Source: Geomonas propionica (GTDB taxonomy: Bacteria; Desulfobacterota; Desulfuromonadia; Geobacterales; Geobacteraceae). From it: DNA of 64,000 nt. This document shows positions 22,960 through 31,240 of this stretch, one piece after another. A program made the translations under genes and the position numbers. The notes under the pieces were generated by a model that was given only the letters and a program-made list of their open reading frames with translations, searched no databases and was not told the origin of the DNA. Every line of letters begins with the position of its first letter. Position 1 is the first letter of the stretch. Location of the stretch: NCBI RefSeq assembly GCF_016458235.1, contig NZ_JAEMHK010000004.1, positions 124,001 through 188,000 on the forward strand, in the 5' to 3' direction.

Positions 22960-25581
22960 ATGCCGACTGAGAGCGCCCAACCAATCGAAGGTGCCGCTTC
23001 GCCCCCGCGCGGCTTTTCCCCATGGGGAAAAGCCGTCAACCTGCTTCCCTACCTGGTGCTGACCCTGTCGTTGTTCATGACCCTTTTCTTCTGGCGTCAA
23101 TACGACCGCAGCCTCACTTCCCGCTTCCAGACCGCCTTCCATGACAAAAGCGTCGAGATCGTAGACCGGTTCCTGAACCGGATGATCGACGACGAGCAGG
23201 CCCTGCGCGGAGCCGCGGGCCTGTTCAACGCCAGCGAAAGCGTCACCCGCGACGAATGGCACCGCTTTACGATGTCGCTTGCCCTGGAGCAGAACTATCC
23301 CGGCCTGCAGGGGCTGGGCTTTTCCGAGGTGGTGTACCCGAAGGACAGGGAAAGCCACATCCGGCGCATGCGCTCGGAAGGGTTCCCCGCCTACCGGATC
23401 TGGCCCGAGGGAGAGCGCCCCATCTACTCCGCCATCGTCTACCTGGAACCGTTCGACTGGCGCAACCAGCGGGCCTTCGGCTACGACATGTTCTCCGAGT
23501 CCAACCGTCACAACGCCATGGCCAAGGCACGCGACACCGGGGATGCCGCCCTCACCACCCCCGTGTTCCTGGTACAGGAAACGGAACAGGACCGCCAAAA
23601 AGGTTTGCTGATGTACCTCCCGGTCTATGACCGGATGCTGCCCAACGCAACCACGGGGCAGCGCAGGGATGCGCTCAAAGGGTGGGCCTACAGCCCGATC
23701 CGCATCAGGGACTTGATGTCGGCGACGTTCCCCAAGCCGCCGCAAGGCATCGGCTTTCGGATCTACACCGAAAACAAGGTCAGCGACGCCACTCTGCTGT
23801 TCGACAGTATCGCGGACTGGAAGGTTCGCGTTCCCCAGAACTACCACCCCGGTTTCCAGAGCAGCCGCACCGTGCAAAGGTTCGGCCGCGAATGGCTGTT
23901 CACCTTCCAGTCACTCCCGGACTTCGCGCTGGAGCAGGGTAAAAGCCAGTCACGCAGCTACCTCGTAGGCGGGCTCGTCGTCAGCGCCCTGCTCACCGTG
24001 ATCGCCTTCATGCTCCGCCATGCCCACACCAGTGCCATCAGGGCGGCCCAGGCGCTGAGGGAAAGCCAGGAGCGCTACCGCAAAATCTCCGAGGACAGTC
24101 CCGCCTACATCTGCACCTATCTTCCCGACGGCTCGCTCACCTACGTCAATCCCGCGCTGGCCAAAGGCGCCCACATGAACCAGGCGGAGATGACTGGCAG
24201 AAATTTCCTGGAGTTCCTGCTCCCCGAATACCGCTCTCCGGTGCGGGACTTCCTCGGCGATCTGAGCCCGGAGCACCGGACCGAAACGCGGGAACTGGCC
24301 TTCTTCGGCCCGGGCGGCAGCGTGCTCTGGCATCAATGGACCAACAGGGGGATCTTCGACGAACAGGGCAGGCTTGCCGAGGTGCAGGCCGTCGGCCAGG
24401 ACATCACCGAGCGTAAGAAGGCCGAGGAGGAACGGGTCCGCTACGAACAGCAGTTGCTGCAGGCCCAGAAGATGGAGAGCCTCGGTGTCCTCGCCGGCGG
24501 CATCGCCCACGATTTCAACAACATCCTCATGGCCATCATCGGCAACGTGGACCTGTCGCTGATGAAACTCCCGGAGGATTCCCCCATCACGCCCAACCTG
24601 AGGAACATAGAGACCGCCGCCAACCGGGCCGCGTACCTCGCCAAGCAGATGTTGGCCTACTCGGGAAAAGGGAGATTCGTGGTCGAGAAAGCGGACCTGA
24701 ACCGGCTCATCGAAGACCTGCGCCACGTGCTGGAAACCTCCGCCGCCAACGCGAACGTGAAGCTGGACCTGGCCAGCCCCCTTCCCATGGTGGAGGCAGA
24801 TCTCAACCAGATGCGCCAGGTACTGATGAACCTGGTGCAAAACGCCGGCGAAAGCATAGGGGAACAGAAAGGCGAGATCACCATCCGCACCGGTTCCACG
24901 ACTCTGGACCAGGACAGCCTGAAGGACCTCATCCTGGGCGAGTACATGACGTCTGGGCGCTTCGTCTTTGTGGAGGTGGTAGACACCGGCTGCGGCATGG
25001 ATGAAGAGGTAGAGCAGAAGATCTTCGATCCCTTCTTCACCACCAAGTTCACCGGCCGCGGTCTCGGCCTGGCGGCGGTGCACGGCATCGTCCGGGGGCA
25101 CCGCGGGGGGATCCGGATCTACAGCGAGCCGGGGCGGGGCACCACGTTCAAGGTGCTGCTGCCGGCAAGTGAAGCCGCCACCGAAACGGTCGAGGCGGAA
25201 CCGGTACAGGACAACTGGCGGGGAGAAGGAAAGATACTACTGGTCGACGACGAGGATACGGTGCGCAGCATCGCGACGAGGATGCTCGTGGAATTGGGCT
25301 TCACCCCGTTAACGGCCGCAGGCGGAGAAGAAGCCCTCTCCCTCTACCGTGACAACCCCGATGTAAAGGCGGTCATCCTCGACCTCACCATGCCCGGGAT
25401 GGATGGAGAAGAATGTCTCCGGCGCCTGCAGCTCATTAACCCGCAGGTGCAGGTGATCATGTCCAGCGGATTCAGCCAGCAGGACGTGGTGCAAAAATTC
25501 GGCGACAGCGAACTGGCCGGCTTCATCCAGAAGCCCTACACCCTGAAGGTGCTCAGGGAAGTGATGCGGAAAGCCTCTTAG
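22960..25581 (+). CDS. Hybrid histidine kinase with CHASE sensor, PAS and receiver
   Basis: 873 residues. Membrane helices at about 27-46 and 330-350 flank a periplasmic CHASE domain (about 80-300; PGLQGLGFSEVV, AIVYLEPFDWRNQRAFGYDM), a fold that senses small ligands such as cytokinin-like molecules in other organisms. A PAS domain (about 375-485), HisKA with His517 in GGIAHDFNN, an ATPase domain with DTGCGMD and GRGLGLAAVHGI, and a receiver with Asp808 (ILDLTMPG) follow. There is no effector domain, so phosphate probably passes on to a separate protein. The ligand is unknown. The start is placed by the first helix; tandem repeats upstream may control it. Confidence 0.92.
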   Translation: MPTESAQPIEGAASPPRGFSPWGKAVNLLPYLVLTLSLFMTLFFWRQYDRSLTSRFQTAFHDKSVEIVDRFLNRMIDDEQALRGAAGLFNASESVTRDEWHRFTMSLALEQNYPGLQGLGFSEVVYPKDRESHIRRMRSEGFPAYRIWPEGERPIYSAIVYLEPFDWRNQRAFGYDMFSESNRHNAMAKARDTGDAALTTPVFLVQETEQDRQKGLLMYLPVYDRMLPNATTGQRRDALKGWAYSPIRIRDLMSATFPKPPQGIGFRIYTENKVSDATLLFDSIADWKVRVPQNYHPGFQSSRTVQRFGREWLFTFQSLPDFALEQGKSQSRSYLVGGLVVSALLTVIAFMLRHAHTSAIRAAQALRESQERYRKISEDSPAYICTYLPDGSLTYVNPALAKGAHMNQAEMTGRNFLEFLLPEYRSPVRDFLGDLSPEHRTETRELAFFGPGGSVLWHQWTNRGIFDEQGRLAEVQAVGQDITERKKAEEERVRYEQQLLQAQKMESLGVLAGGIAHDFNNILMAIIGNVDLSLMKLPEDSPITPNLRNIETAANRAAYLAKQMLAYSGKGRFVVEKADLNRLIEDLRHVLETSAANANVKLDLASPLPMVEADLNQMRQVLMNLVQNAGESIGEQKGEITIRTGSTTLDQDSLKDLILGEYMTSGRFVFVEVVDTGCGMDEEVEQKIFDPFFTTKFTGRGLGLAAVHGIVRGHRGGIRIYSEPGRGTTFKVLLPASEAATETVEAEPVQDNWRGEGKILLVDDEDTVRSIATRMLVELGFTPLTAAGGEEALSLYRDNPDVKAVILDLTMPGMDGEECLRRLQLINPQVQVIMSSGFSQQDVVQKFGDSELAGFIQKPYTLKVLREVMRKAS

Positions 25582-25639
25582 CCAACCCAATCCCAAACAC
25601 CTTAAAAAGCAGACCATAACGCCCACGAAGCGCCGCACA

Positions 25640-25685
25640 TGCCCCGGAGTCCCCCCCTTTGCGAAGGGTGTATAGGGGGGATTTG
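25640..25685. repeat. CCCCCTTTGCGAAGGG...GGGGGGATTTGCC element
   Basis: A degenerate REP-like palindrome in the convergent spacer between the CHASE kinase and the YkgJ gene. The same family occurs at 36105-36143, 39480-39525 and 55862-55948. Confidence 0.65.
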
Positions 25686-25700
25686 CCTTAGCTTCTTCAG

Positions 25701-26423
25701 CTACGAAACCGTCACCAGCAGCGGATTATCGAACCCGGCCTCGGCGATGACCCGCTCGGCGTCGCCACGTCCCCGCAGGGCAGCCCCGGCCAGATCATGA
25801 GCCCGGCATAGATGGACCAGGACTCCGAGGTTGCCGTAGAGGGAGAAGCCAAGCATAGTCCGCATCTGTTGCGCCCCCGCCTCCTCCAACTCCTTGCCGC
25901 TTTCCTGAAGCACCGCCACGTAGTGGCTCGGGAACGAGACCACCTTCCGATCCAGCCCGGCGAGAAAAGCCTCCCGCTCCTCCGTGCCGATTTTGGTCAA
26001 ATCCGCTCCGCACCAGGCGCTTTCGCGGGTCGAGATGAGCGAGCGGCAGGTGAGCGGGCGCACCGGATAAACGCTGCAGGCACCTTCCCCGTTCAACAGG
26101 GGGCAGGACCCCATCTCATCCCGGTGCAGGCGCAGGTACCGGGTCAGTCCGTCAATTCCCCGTGCGAGTTCGCGCAGCTTAACCGCGTATGCTGCAACCG
26201 CACTCCCCTTTTCCTCGTCCAACTGTCCTGCCACCGCCAGCGCCTCGGCAAAGCCGGTGTGCACCGCGAGGCTGCAGCAGTTGCGGCATCCCTTGCCGCA
26301 GAAGACGGTGCCGCCGCCGGAGCGGTAGTCGTCGACCCAGGAGCGGACGAACATTTCCAGGAACATCTGCTGTTGCTTCGCCTGGTCGAGCAACTGCCGC
26401 AAGGCGTCGTCATTGGCTGTCAT
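25701..26423 (-). CDS. YkgJ family cysteine-cluster protein
   Basis: 240 residues from the ATG at 26423 (AGGATAGG upstream); a longer frame exists but lacks a site. Cys clusters FCGKGCRNCCSLAVHTG and CPLLNGEGACSVYPVRPLTCR are the YkgJ/DUF-type Fe-S or Zn-binding pattern (C-x3-C-x2-CC ... C-x8-C-x10-C). Proteins of this family are cytoplasmic, bind a metal or Fe-S cluster, and have no settled role. The helical N-terminus (DDALRQLLDQAKQQQMFLEMFV) precedes the cluster. Confidence 0.8.
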   Translation of the reverse strand: MTANDDALRQLLDQAKQQQMFLEMFVRSWVDDYRSGGGTVFCGKGCRNCCSLAVHTGFAEALAVAGQLDEEKGSAVAAYAVKLRELARGIDGLTRYLRLHRDEMGSCPLLNGEGACSVYPVRPLTCRSLISTRESAWCGADLTKIGTEEREAFLAGLDRKVVSFPSHYVAVLQESGKELEEAGAQQMRTMLGFSLYGNLGVLVHLCRAHDLAGAALRGRGDAERVIAEAGFDNPLLVTVS

Positions 26424-26725
26424 GGTACCTATCCTTCGTCGCCGTCGTTGCCGGACGGAATCTATGTTGCTGACCGCAGTCGCTCGCCTACTGTCACTGC
26501 AGCGCACCTGAGCACATAGCATATTGAGGGGGATAGGGCAAGAAGAGCTGGCTTCTCAGTGAGAAGAGCTAGGGGCAGACTGGGATGAGGAGCTGGAAGG
26601 GTGGATCTGTGGGGGCTGTGGGGTGTGGGCTGGTTGCTTCGTGGATTTGCTTTACTGCCACGCCAGTACCACTCAGCAAACCGGCGCCGGAGTCCGGCGC
26701 CCTTTCTGCCATCAAGCGACTCCGA

Positions 26726-27274
26726 TCACGCGATGCCCCTGCCCAACGCTTCTGCCTGCCGCAGTCCATCGCTCTTCAGGATATCATCCTTGCCATGCAG
26801 ACCCGGCACGATCAGCGTGCCACTGTCCTGCCATCCCAGGAACTCCGCGATGAGCTGGTAGGACTTAACGATACCGTCGAACTTCCTCTCTTCCTTGTCG
26901 CCGCCGCTCACCAAAAGCAGGCACTCCTTGATCTTCAGCGGCCGGTTCCCGATGAAGAAGGAGTAAATCTTATCGATGGCCGGCTTCAACTGGGCAGAAA
27001 ATGAGAACCAGTAAAGCGGGGTCGCCAGGACCAGGACATCGGCCTGCTCCAGAAGCGGCGCCAGTTCAGCAAAGTCGTCCGGGATGGAACAGGCCGTACC
27101 CTTGCTGAAGCAGGTCTTGCAGTCGATGCACCCCTTGATGTTTTTATCCGCCGTCCGGAACCGCACCACTGTGTGTCCCGCCTGCTCCGCGCCTGCCGTG
27201 AAGGCGTCGGCCAGCTGATCCGTATTCCCCCCTCTCCTGGGGCTCCCAGCCAGTACCAGGATATTCTTCGCCAT
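26726..27274 (-). CDS. Flavodoxin-fold NAD(P)H-dependent FMN reductase
   Basis: 182 residues beginning AKNILVLAGSPRRGGNTDQLADAF, the FMN phosphate-binding loop of the NADPH-dependent FMN reductase / iron-sulfur flavoprotein family. CIDCKTCFSKGTAC carries four Cys in the position where such proteins bind an Fe-S cluster or use redox thiols. ATPLYWFSFSAQLKPAIDKIYSFF is the flavin ring region. Likely a cytoplasmic flavin-dependent reductase, substrate unknown. A TetR-type palindrome at 27317-27332 lies 43 bases upstream. Confidence 0.87.
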   Translation of the reverse strand: MAKNILVLAGSPRRGGNTDQLADAFTAGAEQAGHTVVRFRTADKNIKGCIDCKTCFSKGTACSIPDDFAELAPLLEQADVLVLATPLYWFSFSAQLKPAIDKIYSFFIGNRPLKIKECLLLVSGGDKEERKFDGIVKSYQLIAEFLGWQDSGTLIVPGLHGKDDILKSDGLRQAEALGRGIA

Positions 27275-27316
27275 AAAAAACTCCCTCCTGTGAAAATGTC
27301 ATCGCTTCTGCATTAG

Positions 27317-27332
27317 TTGACCGGTCAGTCAA
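27317..27332 (-). promoter_or_regulatory. TetR-type operator candidate
   Basis: TTGACCGGTCAGTCAA has a perfect TGACCGGTCA core and outer TTGAC/GTCAA half-sites. It lies between the divergent flavoprotein and small periplasmic protein genes. No TetR gene is next to it. Confidence 0.45.
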
Positions 27333-27450
27333 AGTCAAGGGCAATGTTCCCAGGCGACCTGAGAACTACTCCCCCCCTTGCGGAACACCGCCCCCTTGCT
27401 AACATTTGCCGAGGCCAATACTGCACATAGTCTCGCCATAGGAGGACACC

Positions 27451-27780
27451 ATGAAAAAAGCCGCCTTATTGCTGTCGCTGTTGCTGCTGATCACCACCGC
27501 TGCGGCCCGTGCCGAGGAGTGCGACTGCCCGCCTGTCGAGTACGACGAACTGTTGAACATGCCAGTAAGCGAACTCCAGGCAAAAATAGATCGCTACGCG
27601 AGATCCAAGGAAATTTATTCCCATGGCAGCTCGTCATACTGTTATTACACCTGCGCCACCGAACTGGAGCACCTGGGAGAAGTCAAGGTGCAAAAGGAGA
27701 TGGATCAGATGAAGGACCGCGCCGCCAGGCGCGCCAAGCAACAGGACAGCGTCCTGCAAACCCGGCCGTTAACCCGCTGA
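27451..27780 (+). CDS. Small periplasmic protein, Cys-containing, unknown function
   Basis: 109 residues with an AGGAGGA site. Signal peptide MKKAALLLSLLLLITTAAARA; the mature protein starts EECDCPPVEYDELLNMPVSELQAKIDRY, has four Cys (CDC, CYYTC) that may form disulfides, and a basic helical tail. It ends 24 bases before the stop of the convergent SBP3/PocR kinase. I do not recognise a family. Confidence 0.65.
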   Translation: MKKAALLLSLLLLITTAAARAEECDCPPVEYDELLNMPVSELQAKIDRYARSKEIYSHGSSSYCYYTCATELEHLGEVKVQKEMDQMKDRAARRAKQQDSVLQTRPLTR

Positions 27781-27803
27781 ACCGTCCCGGCGCCGCTGCC
27801 CTT

Positions 27804-30800
27804 CTACTGGTCCAGCATGTCCCTGATCTTGCGCAGCAGTTCCATCGGCTGTACCGGTTTCATGATCAGTTCGATCCCGTCTTCCGACACCCCTCTGTTC
27901 TGGATGAAGTCCGCGGTATAGCCGCTTGAATACAGCACCTTCACGCCCGGCTGCAGCAGCGAGATCTCCTGGTAGGCTTCTTTGCCGTTCTTTTTGGGCA
28001 TGATCATGTCCATGAGGATCAACGCCACCCGGTCCCTGTTGGCGGCGAACTGTTCGACGACGTCCTGCCCGTCCACCGCCTGGATCACTTGGTAACCGTA
28101 CTGACCAAGGATGGACACCACGAGCTTGCGGACTTCCGCATCGTCTTCGGCTAAAAGGATCGTCTCGCTTCCCCCCTTGGGTGCCTCCACCGGCGCGGCT
28201 TGGGCGTCCGCCGCGCCCGGTACCGCCTCGTGGACCGGCAGATAGATCCTGAAGGTGGTACCGTGCCCGGGTTCGCTGTAGACGTTGATGATCCCGCTAT
28301 GCTGTTTGACGATGCCGTAGACGATCGCCATGCCCAGACCGGTCCCCTTGCCGACTTCTTTGGTGGTGTAGAACGGCTCGAAAATCCTCTTGCGGGTCTC
28401 CTCGTCCATGCCGCTGCCACTGTCCGACACCGCTACCACGGCGTATCGTCCCGGCTCCGCCCTTCCAAACTCGTGATCAAAGGGCGACTCCACCGCCTGC
28501 AGCCCGGTCTCGATGGTCAGCATGCCGCCTCTGGGCATGGAATCCCGGGCATTGGTCGCCAGGTTGATCAGCACTTGCTCGAGTTGCCCCACGTCGGCAT
28601 GCACGACGAGGCGGTCGCCGTAGGTTACCGTCTTCAGGTGTATATCCTCTCCGATGACCCTCAGGATGAATTTTTTGAAGTTCTCGATGACGTCGTTCAG
28701 GTCCACGGATTCCAGGTGGATCACCTGCTTGCGGCTGAACGCCAGCAGCCCCTTGGTGAGTTGCGCCGCCCGGTCGGACGACGTCAGTATATGATCCACC
28801 CATTCCAGCTGGGTCGCGCCGAGGCCCTGGTTCATCTTGAGCATGTTGCCGTAGCCGGTGATCACCTGCAGGATGTTGTTGAAGTCGTGCGCGACGCCGC
28901 CGGCCAGTTGCCCTACCGCTTCCATCTTCTGGGATTGCCGCAGCTGCTCTTCGAGATGGATACGCTCCGAAAGCATCCTCGACACCTTCAACGAAGTGAA
29001 ACTGAGCGTAGAAACGATCCGGGTCAGCTCGGCGTAGAATTTCATCCCCGCGTCAGCCGTTTCCCTGGTGAAGCGGGGCACCCGGTCCAGCGCGGCCAGG
29101 TACTCCGTCTCGTCAAACCCGTAGCGCCTGGCCTGCTCGCGGAAAAGCTCCAGGTCGGGAGGGTCGTCCTCGTAGAAGAACTGCCCGATGAAGACGTTGC
29201 CCACGTGCTTTCCCCCGACCTCGATGGGAGTCACCATGTCCCACATGTTGTTCTTGCAGCGGTAGAGCCTGTAGTCTCCCGCGGCCACCCCTTCGGTCAG
29301 GATGGTGTCGCTTTCCAGGCAGTTCTTGCACGCCTCGGGATGGACCCTGTGGAACTTGGTACAGATGTCCTGCCACCCTACCGCGACCAGCACTTTGCCC
29401 GACACGTCGAGGACCGCCCCCAGCATCCCGGTGATCCGGTAGAAATCCTCCATCATGGTCTGGAGCATCTCGCTGTCGATGATGTCCGAGAGTTCCAGGG
29501 CGCCGATGTCCCCTTCCGGTTCCAGGATCGCCTTCAGCTTGTGCCGGATCGTCTCCTCGCTCGCTTTGAGCGCGAGCTCGGCCCTCCTGCGCTCCTCGAT
29601 CTCCTCCTCCAGCATCGCGGTCTGCTCTTCGAGCAGTGCCGTCTGCTCCTGCAGCGTTTCCTGCGTCAGCTCCCGCTCCGCCAGTTCCTCCTCGAGTTGG
29701 ACGCTTTTCTTCCTCACCTGGTCCTCGAGCAGCTTCAGTTCGGTGATGTCGCTCGATATGCCGCAAAGCCCGTATATGACGCCACGTTCGTCCCGCAAGG
29801 GGAGCTTCACCGTCCAGTAGCTGCGCGGTTGCTCGTTCTCGGCCGCCAAATTGGTCTCTTCCCTTCGGACCGTGACCCCCTCCTCGAGCACCGGGCGGTC
29901 GCTGGCGATGATCTCCTGCAACGATTCCGCGGAGAAGAACGCGGCATCGGTCTTGCCGACGATCATGGCTTCGGGTTGACCGAACAGCTCGCAGACCTCG
30001 CGGTTCACATAGGTGTAACGATACTCGGTATCTTTTATGAAGATGTAGGCGCCGACATTGTCGAGTATGGTGTCCAGGCGCAGCTTGCTTTCGCGCAACG
30101 CCGCCTCGGACGCCTTGCGTTCACAGCTGCGCCGGTAAAAGAGATAGACGACCGCGCACGCCACCAGGAGTGCGAAGGGAAGCAGGTACTTCAACATGTC
30201 CCGGAAGGTCGGCTCCTTGGTTTCATAAACCCCGAACCACTTCTGGTACAGTTCGTCGTAATCGCCGTCGGCCTTGGTCAGGGCCAGCCCCTCGTTCAGC
30301 GCGGCGAGGAGGTCCGCCTCCCCTTTGTGCACGCCGAAGGTGAACTTTTGCGCGTACCCCACCTTGGTATCCACGGCGCGGACGTTGGCGATGCGCAGTT
30401 CCCGCAGCGTCTGCATCCCGGCAAGTTTGCTCACCAGCATGGCGTCGTACTTGCCGGAGGAAAGGAGCCTGAGCCCCTCCCGGGCGTCGCTTACCAACAC
30501 CAGTTGCTTTTCCCACCCCCTGGATACCGCATATTCATGGGCCAGGTCCGATTTGAACACGATGATGGACTTTCCCGCCAGATCCGCCTCGGAGCTGATG
30601 CGCACATCCCCCTTGCGTACGAAGATGGCGCCGTTGACGGTGACGTGGGGGACGCTGAAATCGGTATAGCGATGGCGTTCCCCGGAGGTGGCGATATTGA
30701 CCAGGACGTCGACCTTCCCGTCCTTGAACTCCTGGAGCAGTTCGCCCCACGGCCTCACCCTGATGCGGTAGTTCAGCCCCGCCTCCTGGGCGACCTCTTT

Positions 30801-30968
30801 CCACAGTTCCACGGCGAAACCACCGGCGGTGTCGTCGGTACTGCCGGTGGAGAAGGGAGGGAAATTCTCCTCGCTGCCAACCACGAGGGTTTTCCGGGAG
30901 TAATCGGCGGCCGGTGCCGTAGCGACGCAGGCGAGAAGGCATACGATGGGGATCAGACGTTTGAGCAT
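27804..30968 (-). CDS. Hybrid histidine kinase with SBP_bac_3 sensor, PAS, PocR domain and receiver
   Basis: 1054 residues. A signal peptide (about 1-20) precedes an SBP_bac_3 amino-acid/solute-binding domain (about 25-250; VVGSEENFPPFSTG, WGELLQEFKDGKVDVL). A helix at about 262-282 crosses the membrane. A PAS domain (290-410), a coiled coil (420-480), then a PocR sensory domain (about 495-655; VAVGWQDICTKFHR, CKNCLESD, YRCKNNMWDMVTPI, VGNVFIGQFFYE) follow. HisKA has His694 (GGVAHDFNN), the ATPase domain contains DSGSGMD and GTGLGMAIVYGI, and the receiver has Asp987 (LMDMIMP). PocR is best known as the propanediol-sensing domain, so the protein likely integrates two small-molecule signals, one periplasmic and one cytoplasmic. 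There is no DNA-binding output. Confidence 0.92.
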   Translation of the reverse strand: MLKRLIPIVCLLACVATAPAADYSRKTLVVGSEENFPPFSTGSTDDTAGGFAVELWKEVAQEAGLNYRIRVRPWGELLQEFKDGKVDVLVNIATSGERHRYTDFSVPHVTVNGAIFVRKGDVRISSEADLAGKSIIVFKSDLAHEYAVSRGWEKQLVLVSDAREGLRLLSSGKYDAMLVSKLAGMQTLRELRIANVRAVDTKVGYAQKFTFGVHKGEADLLAALNEGLALTKADGDYDELYQKWFGVYETKEPTFRDMLKYLLPFALLVACAVVYLFYRRSCERKASEAALRESKLRLDTILDNVGAYIFIKDTEYRYTYVNREVCELFGQPEAMIVGKTDAAFFSAESLQEIIASDRPVLEEGVTVRREETNLAAENEQPRSYWTVKLPLRDERGVIYGLCGISSDITELKLLEDQVRKKSVQLEEELAERELTQETLQEQTALLEEQTAMLEEEIEERRRAELALKASEETIRHKLKAILEPEGDIGALELSDIIDSEMLQTMMEDFYRITGMLGAVLDVSGKVLVAVGWQDICTKFHRVHPEACKNCLESDTILTEGVAAGDYRLYRCKNNMWDMVTPIEVGGKHVGNVFIGQFFYEDDPPDLELFREQARRYGFDETEYLAALDRVPRFTRETADAGMKFYAELTRIVSTLSFTSLKVSRMLSERIHLEEQLRQSQKMEAVGQLAGGVAHDFNNILQVITGYGNMLKMNQGLGATQLEWVDHILTSSDRAAQLTKGLLAFSRKQVIHLESVDLNDVIENFKKFILRVIGEDIHLKTVTYGDRLVVHADVGQLEQVLINLATNARDSMPRGGMLTIETGLQAVESPFDHEFGRAEPGRYAVVAVSDSGSGMDEETRKRIFEPFYTTKEVGKGTGLGMAIVYGIVKQHSGIINVYSEPGHGTTFRIYLPVHEAVPGAADAQAAPVEAPKGGSETILLAEDDAEVRKLVVSILGQYGYQVIQAVDGQDVVEQFAANRDRVALILMDMIMPKKNGKEAYQEISLLQPGVKVLYSSGYTADFIQNRGVSEDGIELIMKPVQPMELLRKIRDMLDQ

Positions 30969-31240
30969 ACCCTATCCTTTGGTCGATGCGACGTCATGGT
31001 GAGCAGGTTACTGTCTCAGGGCCTGACATAGCTGCGAGGTCTCAATTAATGAAGAACCAAGATAAGATAACAGAGATAGGGAAATCGTAAAGCAAGTTCG
31101 ATTTTCCTGCTTTGAAAAACTGGAGATTGAGTTCACCGGGATGAAGGGACCAAGCGGATGCAGGCAAAGGTAAAGAGATGTTTGCGTGACTGCTATTTCA
31201 AAAACGGTGCGTCGAAAACTCTGAGTACCCGCAGACAGCT

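Noticed and set aside
28200-31031. Forward 943-codon frame opposite the SBP3/PocR kinase
   Set aside because: Shadow of a GC-rich coding strand; the reverse frame holds all kinase motifs.
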